Below the pieces are notes generated by a model. The model made no database searches, was not told the DNA's origin, and saw only the letters and a program-made list of their open reading frames with translations. Position numbers and translations under genes: made by a program. DNA of 36,783 bases from Bacteroidales bacterium H5 (GTDB lineage: Bacteria; Bacteroidota; Bacteroidia; Bacteroidales; Muribaculaceae), in contig DAAQ01000012.1 in NCBI GenBank assembly GCA_001701225.1, positions 848 to 37,630 of the forward strand, read 5' to 3'. Below, one piece after another: positions 15,730-23,214 of this stretch (positions are counted from its first letter, which is position 1; the number at the start of each line of letters is the position of its first letter).

Positions 15730-17476
15730 ATGAAGAGACCCTGCGCCATCATATTCCCCCTCGTCCTGCTATGCCTGTGGATTGCAGGCTGCACCCCCGC
15801 GTCGACGCGCGAGGCGCTGGCTCGCGCCGACTCCATCATGGCCGCCGCCCCTGACTCAGCCCTCGCCATCCTCGACGCCCTCGACCCCGCCACCCTCAAC
15901 AGCGACGAGACAAGGGCCATATATGCTGTGTCGCTTACCGAGGCACGGCACATGGCCTATGTGCCTGTCTATGACGACTCGCTCATCACCATGGGCGCCG
16001 ACTACTATCTCACCCACGGTTCCTCCGACGAAAAGGCCCGGGCGTTCTACTACTCAGCCATCGTCAGGTACAATAACAGCAATTACGAACAGGCCATTGT
16101 CGACGGCCTCCGCGCTGAGAAACACGCCATCACTACCTCCGACCACCTACGCCTCGGCCTGATCTATCGCACGATAGCCGACTGCTTCAGGGCATTATAT
16201 GATTGGTCGAGTGCCTTGCATTATTATAGATTATCCTATCAATGTTTCAACAACGCACCTGATAATATATATACAGACTGGGCATTGCTCGACCTCTCAA
16301 GTGCCGAACAGATGAACGGCAACTATGAAAACGGAATAAAGTATATAAATATCGTAGAGAAGCATGCTAAAGAAAATGGAGACACACTTCTTTTAGCAGA
16401 TGCGCTGCGCAATCGTGGATGCTGTTTCACGTGGCAAGGGGAAATACAACGATGCTATAAGTTGCTATGAATCTGCATTGGAGATGAATAATCTGTCTAT
16501 GACTGCAAACGATTATGGAAACTTAGGGCAAGCATATGTGAACACAGGCGAAATCTTGAAAGCTAAAGCCTGTTTAGATTCATTACGCCGATTAAATCCT
16601 GAGGATATGTCTTTAGAATCAATAATGGCAAATTACAACAAGGATTTTGAGTCGGCTTATAGATTGCTAAAGAACGAGGTCAGCTTTCAGAATAGTGAGG
16701 TTCAAAAATTTTCAAACCGGAATTACGCAAGGACAATCACTGAGTATTTCAAAGAAGAAGAGACTGCTATTTCCACGAAGCTTAAAAATAATGAACTTAT
16801 CACATCAAGTATTATAATTATCTCTTTTTTGGCAATAATCTCATTGTTGATAATACATCGCTATCGTTCATGCGTATTACGCCAAAAGATGGAGAATAGC
16901 ATGTTTGAAGCGCGGGATGTACGGAAACTACTATCTGAAAAAGAAAGCTATGTCAATTCCTTACAAGAAGAATTGACAAAAAACAAATCTGAATTAGCAG
17001 ATGCGCTCAACACTGTGAGACGCTTAGAATCTGCTCCTGTCGAGAAACCTGTTTACGCCAAGGCAAGAAACGAAATAAAGAAATTGCTGTCTTCACGTTT
17101 CGAAATTCTTGACCGTCTGTGTGACAAATATTTCCAATTCAAAGGATTGCCAAATAAAGACGAAAAAATCACGAAAGAGGTTATGGTAATAATCTCCGAA
17201 ATTCAGAATGACGATCGTATTCAGGACAACCTTGAAAAAATAGTCAATGAGCATCTCGAAAATGTGATGATGCGATTTCGGAGCGATTTCCCTAATCTTA
17301 AAGAACGAGACTATAAACTATTCCTATATGTTTTGTTGAATTTTTCTCCTCGGGCCATAAGCATATTCCAAGGAATAACTACGGATGCTGTTTATAATAG
17401 AAAATACGTTTTGAAGAGAAAAATCACATCGTCATCGTCCGAAAATGCCCAAGAATACCTCTCATATATGGGATAA
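15730..17476 (+). pseudogene. TPR lipoprotein / membrane-anchored HTH regulator, disrupted by a frameshift
   Basis: Two overlapping frames together make one protein of about 580 aa of a type common in Bacteroidales: a lipobox signal (LCLWIAGC), TPR-like helices over about 300 residues, a membrane helix (LITSSIIIISFLAIISLLII), a coiled coil (EARDVRKLLSEKESYVNSL...) and a C-terminal domain ending LKERDYKLFLYVLLNFSPRAI...AVYNRKYVLKRKI, which resembles the LuxR-like helix-turn-helix of this class. It would sense something through the TPR part and bind DNA in the cytoplasm. The first frame stops at 16470; the second is open from before 16400 to 17476. Removing one G from GGGG near 16439 restores WQGKYNDAISCYES. 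From about 16190 the DNA becomes much richer in A+T than the first 460 nt, which suggests a recombinational join. A sequencing error at the G-run cannot be excluded. Confidence 0.75.
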
Positions 17477-17554
17477 GAGATTGGACTACAGCTTATTGAA
17501 TATTATCAACAGCCACCACAAAAACATATAACACTGAATATCAGCAAGTTAAGC

Positions 17555-17585
17555 AGACCGAGAGATTTTTGTAGTCTCTCGGTCT
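17555..17585 (+). terminator. hairpin after the TPR/HTH regulator
   Basis: A perfect 11-bp stem (17555-17565 with 17575-17585) with a 9-nt loop lies 78 nt after the regulator stop. No strong T-run follows (TATATATTGC), so termination efficiency is uncertain. Confidence 0.6.
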
Positions 17586-17670
17586 ATATATTGCTGTATA
17601 TCAATGATTTATAAATCAAAATACGAGATTATTCTCAGGTAAAAATAATGCTTTATCGAATTATATGGCC

Positions 17671-17678
17671 TAACTTTG
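17671..17678 (+). promoter_or_regulatory. -7 box ahead of the DUF3244-like gene
   Basis: TAacTTTG is a perfect -7 element 23 nt before the ATG at 17702. I see no TTTG at the -33 position, so this promoter may need an activator, possibly the neighbouring regulator (inference). Confidence 0.5.
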
Positions 17679-17701
17679 CACAAGCTTTTTAATTATTAAT
17701 T

Positions 17702-18094
17702 ATGTTATTGAGAAACATTTTTATCACAACATTGCTCGTCTGGATGTGGATACCTGCATTCGGCCAAGACGCAGGCTCTACCACTCCCCCTCCATCGGAA
17801 AGAGTAGTAATCCATCGCCATGAGACAAAGCCCTCTGTCTCCCGTCCCCATGCCCCCTCCAATCAGTTCATCACAATGGACTGGTATGCGGAGCAAGGCA
17901 TCTGCACCTTTGACCTCACGGAGGATGCACAGTTCATCACCGTCGAGTTCACCGAGACCGAATCCCTCTGGACTGTCACCGAGACCGTCCCGACCTCTGA
18001 GCCCGTGCTCTACATCTCCCTCACGCCCGGAACCTACACTATCACCTGCACCACCGACAACGGTAATACCTACAGTGGTGAATTCATTTTTTAA
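17702..18094 (+). CDS. small secreted DUF3244-like protein
   Basis: The 130-aa product has a signal peptide (MLLRNIFITTLLVWMWIPAFGQ) and a proline-rich linker, then an all-beta domain: FDLTEDAQFITVEFTE...WTVTETVP...PVLYISLTPGTYTITCTTDNGNTYSGEF. The closing LTPGTYTITCTTDNGNTYSGEF is the signature of the DUF3244 family, small secreted beta-sandwich proteins often found beside TPR-type regulators in Bacteroidales. Function unknown. It follows the broken TPR/HTH regulator, a layout typical of a sensor with its effector, and precedes a truncated secreted gene by 18 nt. Confidence 0.7.
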   Translation: MLLRNIFITTLLVWMWIPAFGQDAGSTTPPPSERVVIHRHETKPSVSRPHAPSNQFITMDWYAEQGICTFDLTEDAQFITVEFTETESLWTVTETVPTSEPVLYISLTPGTYTITCTTDNGNTYSGEFIF

Positions 18095-18112
18095 CCAAAA
18101 TCAAACAAATTC

Positions 18113-18298
18113 ATGAAAACAACCAACCTTTTCCGCGTGGTTGCGATGCTTGTGCTCGCAATCGCGGGCGCGCTCTCCGCGAGTGCCGGAGGTGCCCTGA
18201 CGGTCAGCCGTATGGCCATGACCTCAGACGGCAACTTTAACTACAAACACTTTGAGGTTCAGGCTACCACAGCCGGAACACACTATGCAGAGTTATGA
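18113..18298 (+). pseudogene. N-terminal remnant of a secreted protein (61 aa)
   Basis: A clear signal peptide (MKTTNLFRVVAMLVLAIAGALSASA) is followed by only about 35 residues (GGALTVSRMAMTSDGNFNYK...), then a stop, a small hairpin and a kilobase of palindromic repeats. I do not recognise a family. It is most simply the front of a longer gene whose remainder was lost or overwritten when the repeats accumulated; a real very short secreted peptide is the alternative. Confidence 0.45.
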
Positions 18299-18326
18299 AT
18301 AACTGCTTATGAAATCCAAGATAAAC

Positions 18327-18358
18327 ATGATTGACGGCAGTTAGCCAGCCTCAATCAT
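18327..18358 (+). terminator. hairpin after the 61-aa gene
   Basis: An 8-bp perfect stem ATGATTGA/TCAATCAT (18327-18334 with 18351-18358) closes a 16-nt loop, 29 nt after the stop codon. The tail AATTATGTTTC is only weakly T-rich. Confidence 0.4.
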
Positions 18359-18413
18359 AATTATGTTTCAAAAAAGAATTTCATTATGACAATATACATA
18401 GAATGTATGACGG

Positions 18414-18515
18414 GTATTCCGCGACCCCCATGCGGGGGCCGCAGGTCGGGGGGATGGCGCTTCCCCCCAAGGCGAGCCTTGGGGCTACGTTCCCCGGCCC
18501 CGCACAAGGCGGGGC
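18414..18515 (+). repeat. family A three-hairpin repeat, copy 1
   Basis: The unit reads TATTCC...GACCCCC-loop-GGGGGCC (hairpin 1), CCCCAAGGCGAGCCTTGGGG (hairpin 2), CTACGTTCC, then GCCCCGCACAAGGCGGGGC (hairpin 3). It is the same unit, in the same orientation, as the copy just after the transposase gene at 33385-33483, about 15 kb away. The 18299-19380 stretch holds this and other repeats but no convincing gene. Confidence 0.8.
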
Positions 18516-18597
18516 AGCATCGTACGGACAGCTTACATTACGAAGCCGACAGGTTACCTCCTATAAGGCCGACAGATATTCACATCACGCGTCCGGC

Positions 18598-18693
18598 AAA
18601 TTGCCGACCACATGCCGCTAAGGCCCGACAGGTATTCAACGAATCCGGCATGTACCGCACCATACACTCGGTAAATTGCCGACCACATGCCGC
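18598..18693 (+). repeat. direct repeat pair, 75-bp period
   Basis: The 21-mer beginning AAATTGCCGACCACATGCC occurs at 18598-18618 and 18673-18693. The flanking CCGACAG(A/G)TATTCA is also repeated. This looks like an ancient tandem duplication in the repeat field. Confidence 0.65.
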
Positions 18694-18705
18694 ATCGACA
18701 GCCAT

Positions 18706-18918
18706 CGCCCTGCGGACGCAGGGCACCGTCCTAATAGCCTATGGGCTTGCCCATAGGTAAACAGTCGCAACACGAACCTTGCGGCCCCCGCATGGGGGCC
18801 GCGGCACCATATGCGAAGGTGCCCGGACGCCCTGCGGGAGCCCGAATGGATGGATAACCGCCTGTACCTATGGGCAAGCCCATAGGCTATTAAGACGGTG
18901 CCCCGCCTCCGGGGGGCG
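18706..18918. repeat. family C inverted pair around a palindrome
   Basis: Two near-identical arms of about 58 bp face each other: 18706-18764 and 18860-18918. Each has a GC-rich hairpin, GGCACCGTC(C/T)TAATAG, and the 20-bp near-perfect palindrome CCTATGGGCTTGCCCATAGG. The 95 bp between them holds another hairpin (GCGGCCCCCGCATGGGGGCC). A REPIN-like double unit is the closest known architecture. Confidence 0.7.
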
Positions 18919-18930
18919 TATGGCTAACAC

Positions 18931-19015
18931 GGCCCTATGTCGCGCAAAACCGATTGAACGGAACCTGCATCCGCGGGGCGCAAAGCCAAGTCGGCCCGAT
19001 GTCGCGCAAAACCGA
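18931..19015 (+). repeat. direct repeat pair, 62-bp period
   Basis: GGCCC(T/G)ATGTCGCGCAAAACCGA occurs at 18931-18953 and again at 18993-19015. It borders family A copy 2. Confidence 0.65.
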
Positions 19016-19027
19016 CCTATGGAAACC

Positions 19028-19126
19028 GCCCCGCCTTGTGCGGGGCACGGAAATGTAGCCCCGAGGCTTGCCTCGGAGGATATGCCATACCCTTTCTCCG
19101 GGTGCCCGAAGGGTATCCGGGAATAC
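19028..19126 (-). repeat. family A three-hairpin repeat, copy 2 (diverged)
   Basis: On the minus strand it reads GTATTCCCGG...hairpin 1 (rebuilt as GATACCCTTCGGGCACCC), CCGAGGCAAGCCTCGG, CTACATTTCC, GCCCCGCACAAGGCGGGGC. Hairpin 2 shows compensating changes on both arms (AA/TT to GA/TC) relative to other copies, which suggests that base pairing is conserved. Confidence 0.75.
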
Positions 19127-19166
19127 CCGCCAAAGACTGGGAGGGCATGTAGGACGAAATAAGACA

Positions 19167-19264
19167 GAAGATTCACGGACGGCCGTCCGAACCAAGTCCC
19201 GCCAGAGTGTGCGTGGGCCATTTTATGAATCCATCCATGGACGGCGCCGTGAATCTTCTTTTTT
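19167..19264 (+). terminator. long-armed terminator upstream of the T9SS cargo gene
   Basis: A perfect 12-bp stem (19167-19178 with 19247-19258) closes a 68-nt loop that has its own ACGGCCGTCC palindrome, and it is followed by TTTTTT (19259-19264). The arms would end any transcript crossing the repeat field. Confidence 0.55.
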
Positions 19265-19301
19265 AAAAACGAAGGAATTTTAAAGAAATTTGGCTGAAAC
19301 G

Positions 19302-19333
19302 TTTGCATGAGTGAAAAAATGTCTCTATTTTTG
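19302..19333 (+). promoter_or_regulatory. Bacteroidetes promoter for the T9SS cargo gene
   Basis: TTTG at 19302-19305, 20 bp, then TAttTTTG at 19326-19333 is a perfect consensus. The predicted start near 19340 gives a leader of about 41 nt to the ATG at 19381. Confidence 0.8.
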
Positions 19334-19380
19334 TATCGGATTCATAAAATAGCTCATGCCTAACTAAAATTTTTTTAAAC

Positions 19381-20373
19381 ATGAAAAAACAGTTATCCTT
19401 ATTTGCTCTCGCGGGCTTCGGGCTCGTGAACGCAATGGTGAGCTATGCCGCGCTGCCACAACTGCAACCTGCCGACGGCGAGATTGGCGGTCATGAATAT
19501 GTCGATTTAGGTCTGCCCAGCGGCCTGCTGTGGGCTACCTGCAACCTCGGTGCGGAGACACCTTATGAAGCCGGAAATGTATATGCGTGGGGACAGGTGC
19601 AGCCTCTCGACAACCGCATCAGCCCCATTAACTATGAACATTATGTCGGCCTCACTGACAGGGGCGACTATATATTCCGCGACCTCGGCAACAACATCTG
19701 TGGCACCGAGTATGACGCGGCTGCCGCAGCTTGGGGCAACGGATGGCGAATGCCTACAACCGCAGAGATTGTCGAGCTCATGAACCATACGCTTGGCGCC
19801 GAAGGGTACTCATGGTCGTGGACCGATGACGGCTGCGACGGCATGGTGCTCGGTGACCGCATGTTCATACCTGCCGGAATCCACCGCGACGTGGTGGGCT
19901 CTGAGGATGTCGAGTACCGCGACGTGAACATAGGCTCGTACTGGTCGGGAACCATGACCGATTTCCCCTCCGAGTATTATCCCGTGCAGGTATATCAGGA
20001 TTATCTGAGGTTCTATCCCTTCACAGACAAGGCATGGCTCAGCACCATGCTCAAGTCGATGTCCGCCAATATCCGTCCAGTCTACGGCGCAATCAATGAC
20101 TCTGCGGTCGACGAAGCCTATTTCGACTCGAAGCCCGAACTCTCGGGCATTGCCGAGGCTGTTGCCGAGGGGGCCAAGGTCGGCGTGAGGGTTGTCGGCG
20201 GGTCGCTTGTTGTGACAGGTGCGCCCGAAGGTGCGTCAGTGGCGGTCTATGACCTTGCCGGACGCCGCGTGATGGCCTCTGCCCTCAACGGCCATACGGT
20301 AGACCTCCCCGCCCTCACCCCCGGCGTCTACATCGCCACCGTAGCCGGGAAGAGTGTGAAGATAAGGTTATGA
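19381..20373 (+). CDS. secreted FISUMP-like domain protein with T9SS type A sorting domain
   Basis: The 330-aa protein has a signal peptide (MKKQLSLFALAGFGLVNAMVSYA), then a domain starting HEYVDLGLPSGLLWATCNLGA with GNGWRMPTTAEIVELMNH and SYWSGTM, the hallmarks of the 'Fibrobacter succinogenes major paralogous domain' (lectin-fold-like) seen in many Bacteroidetes surface proteins. The last 75 residues (VGVRVVGGSLVVTGAPEG...VAVYDLAGRRVMA...LTPGVYIATVAGKSVKIRL) form a type A sorting domain that directs export through the type IX secretion system. Ligand or enzyme activity cannot be predicted. The gene is flanked on both sides by palindromic repeat fields. Confidence 0.8.
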   Translation: MKKQLSLFALAGFGLVNAMVSYAALPQLQPADGEIGGHEYVDLGLPSGLLWATCNLGAETPYEAGNVYAWGQVQPLDNRISPINYEHYVGLTDRGDYIFRDLGNNICGTEYDAAAAAWGNGWRMPTTAEIVELMNHTLGAEGYSWSWTDDGCDGMVLGDRMFIPAGIHRDVVGSEDVEYRDVNIGSYWSGTMTDFPSEYYPVQVYQDYLRFYPFTDKAWLSTMLKSMSANIRPVYGAINDSAVDEAYFDSKPELSGIAEAVAEGAKVGVRVVGGSLVVTGAPEGASVAVYDLAGRRVMASALNGHTVDLPALTPGVYIATVAGKSVKIRL

Positions 20374-20420
20374 GGGGGTATAGGTTAAAGGTTAAAGGCT
20401 GGTATTCCTAATCAGATTCC

Positions 20421-20448
20421 CTAATTCCTAATTCCTCATTCCTCATTT
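20421..20448 (+). repeat. heptamer array 1 (4 x CT[A/C]ATTC/T)
   Basis: CTAATTC, CTAATTC, CTCATTC and CTCATTT stand head to tail, ending 1 nt before family B copy 1. Confidence 0.75.
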
Positions 20449-20449
20449 T

Positions 20450-20552
20450 ATGACATCGCCCCTTGCGGGGCTCATTGGGTGGGATTGTCCGTTTCCCGGG
20501 GTTCCCTGCGGTCACCCCGGGTTAACGATGACATCGCTCCCGACGGGAGCTC
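20450..20552 (+). repeat. family B three-hairpin repeat, copy 1
   Basis: The unit holds ACATCGCCCCTTGCGGGGC (hairpin 1), a spacer, CCCGGGGT...ACCCCGGG (hairpin 2, 8-bp stem), TAACGATGACATC, and GCTCCCGACGGGAGC (hairpin 3). It differs from copy 3 at 2 of about 100 positions. The 728-nt gap 20374-21101 is made of these units and heptamer arrays, with no gene. Confidence 0.85.
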
Positions 20553-20600
20553 TTTGCGTTGCCTTGTGCCAACCGGGGGATTCGGTGGCACAGCCCATTA

Positions 20601-20621
20601 CTAATTCCTCATTTCTCATTG
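20601..20621 (+). repeat. heptamer array 2 (3 units)
   Basis: CTAATTC, CTCATTT and CTCATTG stand head to tail between family B copies 1 and 2. A related CTCATTGTTTC follows again after the hairpin at 21014. Confidence 0.7.
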
Positions 20622-20627
20622 TTTCAG

Positions 20628-20725
20628 GCCCGGAGGGCCGTCGTTATGACTAACCCGGGGTGACCATAGGGAACCCCGGGAAGAGTCCGACACGAACCAC
20701 GGAACCCCGCAAGGGGTGATGTCAT
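20628..20725 (-). repeat. family B three-hairpin repeat, copy 2 (diverged, inverted)
   Basis: On the minus strand: ATGACATCACCCCTTGCGGGG, a divergent spacer, CCCGGGGTTCCCTATGGTCACCCCGGG-like hairpin, GTTAGTCATAACGACGGCCC and a replaced third hairpin (GGCCCTCCGGGCC). It sits between the two near-identical plus-strand copies. Confidence 0.75.
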
Positions 20726-20740
20726 AAGTTGCGACATATA

Positions 20741-20840
20741 ACATCGCCCCTTGCGGGGCTCATTTGGTGGGATTGTCCGTTTCCCGGGGTTCCCTGCGGT
20801 CACCCCGGGCTAACGATGACATCGCTCCCGACGGGAGCTC
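20741..20840 (+). repeat. family B three-hairpin repeat, copy 3
   Basis: Nearly identical to copy 1 (G/T in the first spacer, T/C after hairpin 2), which indicates recent duplication or gene conversion. It is followed by heptamer array 3. Confidence 0.85.
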
Positions 20841-20888
20841 CCGGGGTTGCCTTGTGCGACGTGGGGGATACGGTGTGGGCACCCATTA

Positions 20889-20930
20889 CTAATTTCTCAT
20901 TCCTAATTCCTAATTGATCTCATTCCTAAT
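20889..20930 (+). repeat. heptamer array 3 (about 6 degenerate units)
   Basis: CTAATTT, CTCATTC, CTAATTC and CTAATTG, two extra bases, then CTCATTC and CTAATTA. With arrays 1 and 2 it brackets every family B copy or group. Confidence 0.7.
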
Positions 20931-20981
20931 TAATTTGTGTTCCTGACTTTTCATTATATATAATTGGAGAAAGCGTTGAAG

Positions 20982-21014
20982 AAATGTGGGACGGTTCAAT
21001 TCCGTCCCACATTT
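20982..21014 (+). terminator. 13-bp hairpin before the lipoprotein gene
   Basis: A perfect 13-bp stem (20982-20994 with 21002-21014) with a 7-nt loop stands 58 nt upstream of the -7 box of the next operon. No T-run follows on the plus strand; it may simply insulate the repeat field. Confidence 0.55.
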
Positions 21015-21071
21015 CTCATTGTTTCGGGGCGCTTTTTTTCAACCAATGGGATGGGTTTTGCGTTTTTTTTG

Positions 21072-21079
21072 TAATTTTG
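21072..21079 (+). promoter_or_regulatory. -7 box for the 21-27 kb operon
   Basis: TAatTTTG is a perfect -7 element 23 nt before the ATG at 21102. The only TTTG upstream (21057-21060) is too close, so the -33 box is weak or absent. Confidence 0.5.
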
Positions 21080-21101
21080 TGGGTTAATCGACACCCTTTG
21101 T

Positions 21102-23207
21102 ATGCGTAAACTCAATCCATTGCATCTGCTTCTGGCCGTGATTGTCGCCGTGATGACGGTGGCATGCGCCAATATGGGACGCCCCGAGGGTGGCCCGCGC
21201 GACGAGACGCCCCCTGCATACGTGAGCTCGAATCCCGCGATGGGACAGCTGAGAGTGAAGGGTAACAAGGTGACGGTGACGTTCGACGAGAACATCGCCC
21301 TCGACGACGCCATGAACAAGATTGTGGTATCTCCGGCGCAGCGCACCACCCCGGCAATATCCATTGTGGGACGGCGCGTCACCGTCGAGCTGCGCGACAC
21401 GCTGATTCCCAACACCACATACACCATAGATTTCTCGGATGCCATCAAGGACCTCAACGAGGGGAATGTGCTCGACGGGCTGGCGCTCGACTTTGCGACG
21501 GGCGACTCGATAGACACCCTGCGCATCTCAGGAATGGTCTTCGAGGCGCGCACGCTCGAGCCCGCTCAAGGTATGCTTGTCGGGGTCTACTCAAACCTGT
21601 CTGACACGGCGCTGACCACACTCCCCCTCGAGCGCATCACCAAGACCAACCAGCTCGGGCAGTTCACGCTGCGCAACCTCAAGGAGGGGGTCTACCGCAT
21701 ATTCGCCATCAACGACGTGAACCGCGACTATCACTGGGACAGGTCGGAGGACATCGCGTTCTATGACGTCACGGTGTCTCCTACAAGCGAGCCGATGACG
21801 GTGACGGACACGCTGGTGAGCGCGTCGGGCGAGCGCGACTCGATGGTGACGCGCGGAGCCACACGCTTCCTCCCCGACGACGTGCTGCTGACATGGTTCA
21901 ACGAGGGGTATTCGGCGCAGTATCTCAAGGACTACAAGCGTCCGGCCCTCAACCAGATAACGCTCAATTTCGGCGCAAAGGCCGACTCGCTGCCGAGGAT
22001 GCGTCTGGTCAACACCCACCGCGCGGGCGATGACATAAGCCTGTGGACGTCACTCGACGCCTCGGCGGGGCTGGACTCGCTGACATACTGGATAACAGAC
22101 TCGACCCTCTCGGACCTCGACTCGCTGTTCATCGAGACGCGCTACCTGCGCACCGACACGCTGGGCGAGCTGTCTGAGAAGACCGACACGCTCAAATTCC
22201 TGCTGCGCGGCAACCTGACCAAGAAGCGCCGCACACAGGAGGCCGAGAAGGCTGCCGAACGCCGTGCCAAGGAGCTGGCCGACATCGAGAAGCGCAACGA
22301 GTCGATACGCGAGCGCAACATAAAGCTGCGCGCCGAGGGTGAGGACACCACCGAGTGGCTGCGCCCCGAGGCGCCCGAGATCAAGTATCTCGACTTCAAG
22401 CTGTCGGGCAGTTCGTCGCAGGACCTCAACAAGCCGATGGTGTTCAAGTCGCCTACGCCGATCGCCTCGATAGACTCCACAGGGGTGAGGATGGAAATGG
22501 AGGTAGACTCGGTGTGGTATCCCGTGGCCGCGCCGAGGCTGACCCGCGCCGAGCCGCTGAGGCCGATGGTCTACGTCGCGCCATACGAGTGGGAGGAGGC
22601 CACCAGATACCGCATCACCATAGACTCGGCGGCGGTGACAGACGTTTTCGGCAACCACAACAAGCAGATACAGCAAGAGCTGAACACCAAGGCGAGGGCC
22701 GAGTACTCGACCCTCTCGTTCAACCTCTCGGGACTCGACGGACGCAAGGCCGTGGTCGAGCTGCTGCAGGGCGACAAGCCGGTCATCACCACTCCGGCCA
22801 AGGGTGACAATGTGCTGATAGAGTATATCAATCCGGGCGCATACTATGCGAGGCTGTTCATCGACGCCAACGGCGACGGCAAGTGGACCACGGGCTCGGT
22901 GGCCGACTCGATACAGCCCGAGGAGGTATATTACTATCCACGCAAGATAAACCTGAAGAAGAACTGGGACATGGAACAGGACTGGAACATCAACGAGCTC
23001 CCCGTAGACATGCAGAAACCCCAGGACATCAAGACCAACAAGCCCAAGCGCAAGAAGGGCGAGCGCGACGAGACCACTCCAGAGGAGGAGGAAGAGGACG
23101 AGTTCTTTGACGACCCGTTCATGCGCGACGCCACCCGCAACAACGGCCTCGGAGGCTCCACGAGGGGCACCGGGGTGCGCCGCGGCTCGAACAACCCGTA
23201 TCTGTGA
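21102..23207 (+). CDS. Ig-like (Big_5) domain lipoprotein
   Basis: The 701-aa protein has a lipobox signal ending VMTVAC, so it should be lipidated at Cys22 or so and sit in the outer membrane. The next block (GRPEGGPRDETPPAYVSSNPAMG...VTFDENIALDD...LIPNTTYTIDFSDAIKDLNEGN) is the Big_5/SbsA-like Ig fold conserved in a Bacteroidetes lipoprotein family. A carboxypeptidase-D-like segment (GQFTLRNLKEGVYRIFAINDVN) follows at about 180-220, then a charged helical stretch (EAEKAAERRAKELADIEKR) around 380 and an acidic, low-complexity C-terminus (EEEEEDEFFDD). It starts a tight operon. Function unknown; a structural or cell-envelope role is inferred from lipidation and domain type. Confidence 0.8.
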   Translation: MRKLNPLHLLLAVIVAVMTVACANMGRPEGGPRDETPPAYVSSNPAMGQLRVKGNKVTVTFDENIALDDAMNKIVVSPAQRTTPAISIVGRRVTVELRDTLIPNTTYTIDFSDAIKDLNEGNVLDGLALDFATGDSIDTLRISGMVFEARTLEPAQGMLVGVYSNLSDTALTTLPLERITKTNQLGQFTLRNLKEGVYRIFAINDVNRDYHWDRSEDIAFYDVTVSPTSEPMTVTDTLVSASGERDSMVTRGATRFLPDDVLLTWFNEGYSAQYLKDYKRPALNQITLNFGAKADSLPRMRLVNTHRAGDDISLWTSLDASAGLDSLTYWITDSTLSDLDSLFIETRYLRTDTLGELSEKTDTLKFLLRGNLTKKRRTQEAEKAAERRAKELADIEKRNESIRERNIKLRAEGEDTTEWLRPEAPEIKYLDFKLSGSSSQDLNKPMVFKSPTPIASIDSTGVRMEMEVDSVWYPVAAPRLTRAEPLRPMVYVAPYEWEEATRYRITIDSAAVTDVFGNHNKQIQQELNTKARAEYSTLSFNLSGLDGRKAVVELLQGDKPVITTPAKGDNVLIEYINPGAYYARLFIDANGDGKWTTGSVADSIQPEEVYYYPRKINLKKNWDMEQDWNINELPVDMQKPQDIKTNKPKRKKGERDETTPEEEEEDEFFDDPFMRDATRNNGLGGSTRGTGVRRGSNNPYL

Positions 23208-23214
23208 TGACAAT

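Noticed and set aside
18386..19308. Several frames of 70-146 codons in the repeat field
   Set aside because: Their sequences are translations of the palindromic units (for example EASLGATFPCPAQGGA), and the same peptide strings reappear wherever the repeat occurs, on either strand. They are not genes.
20450..20917. Two 62-67 codon frames with near-identical products
   Set aside because: Both translate family B repeat copies; the similarity is DNA repetition and not protein conservation.
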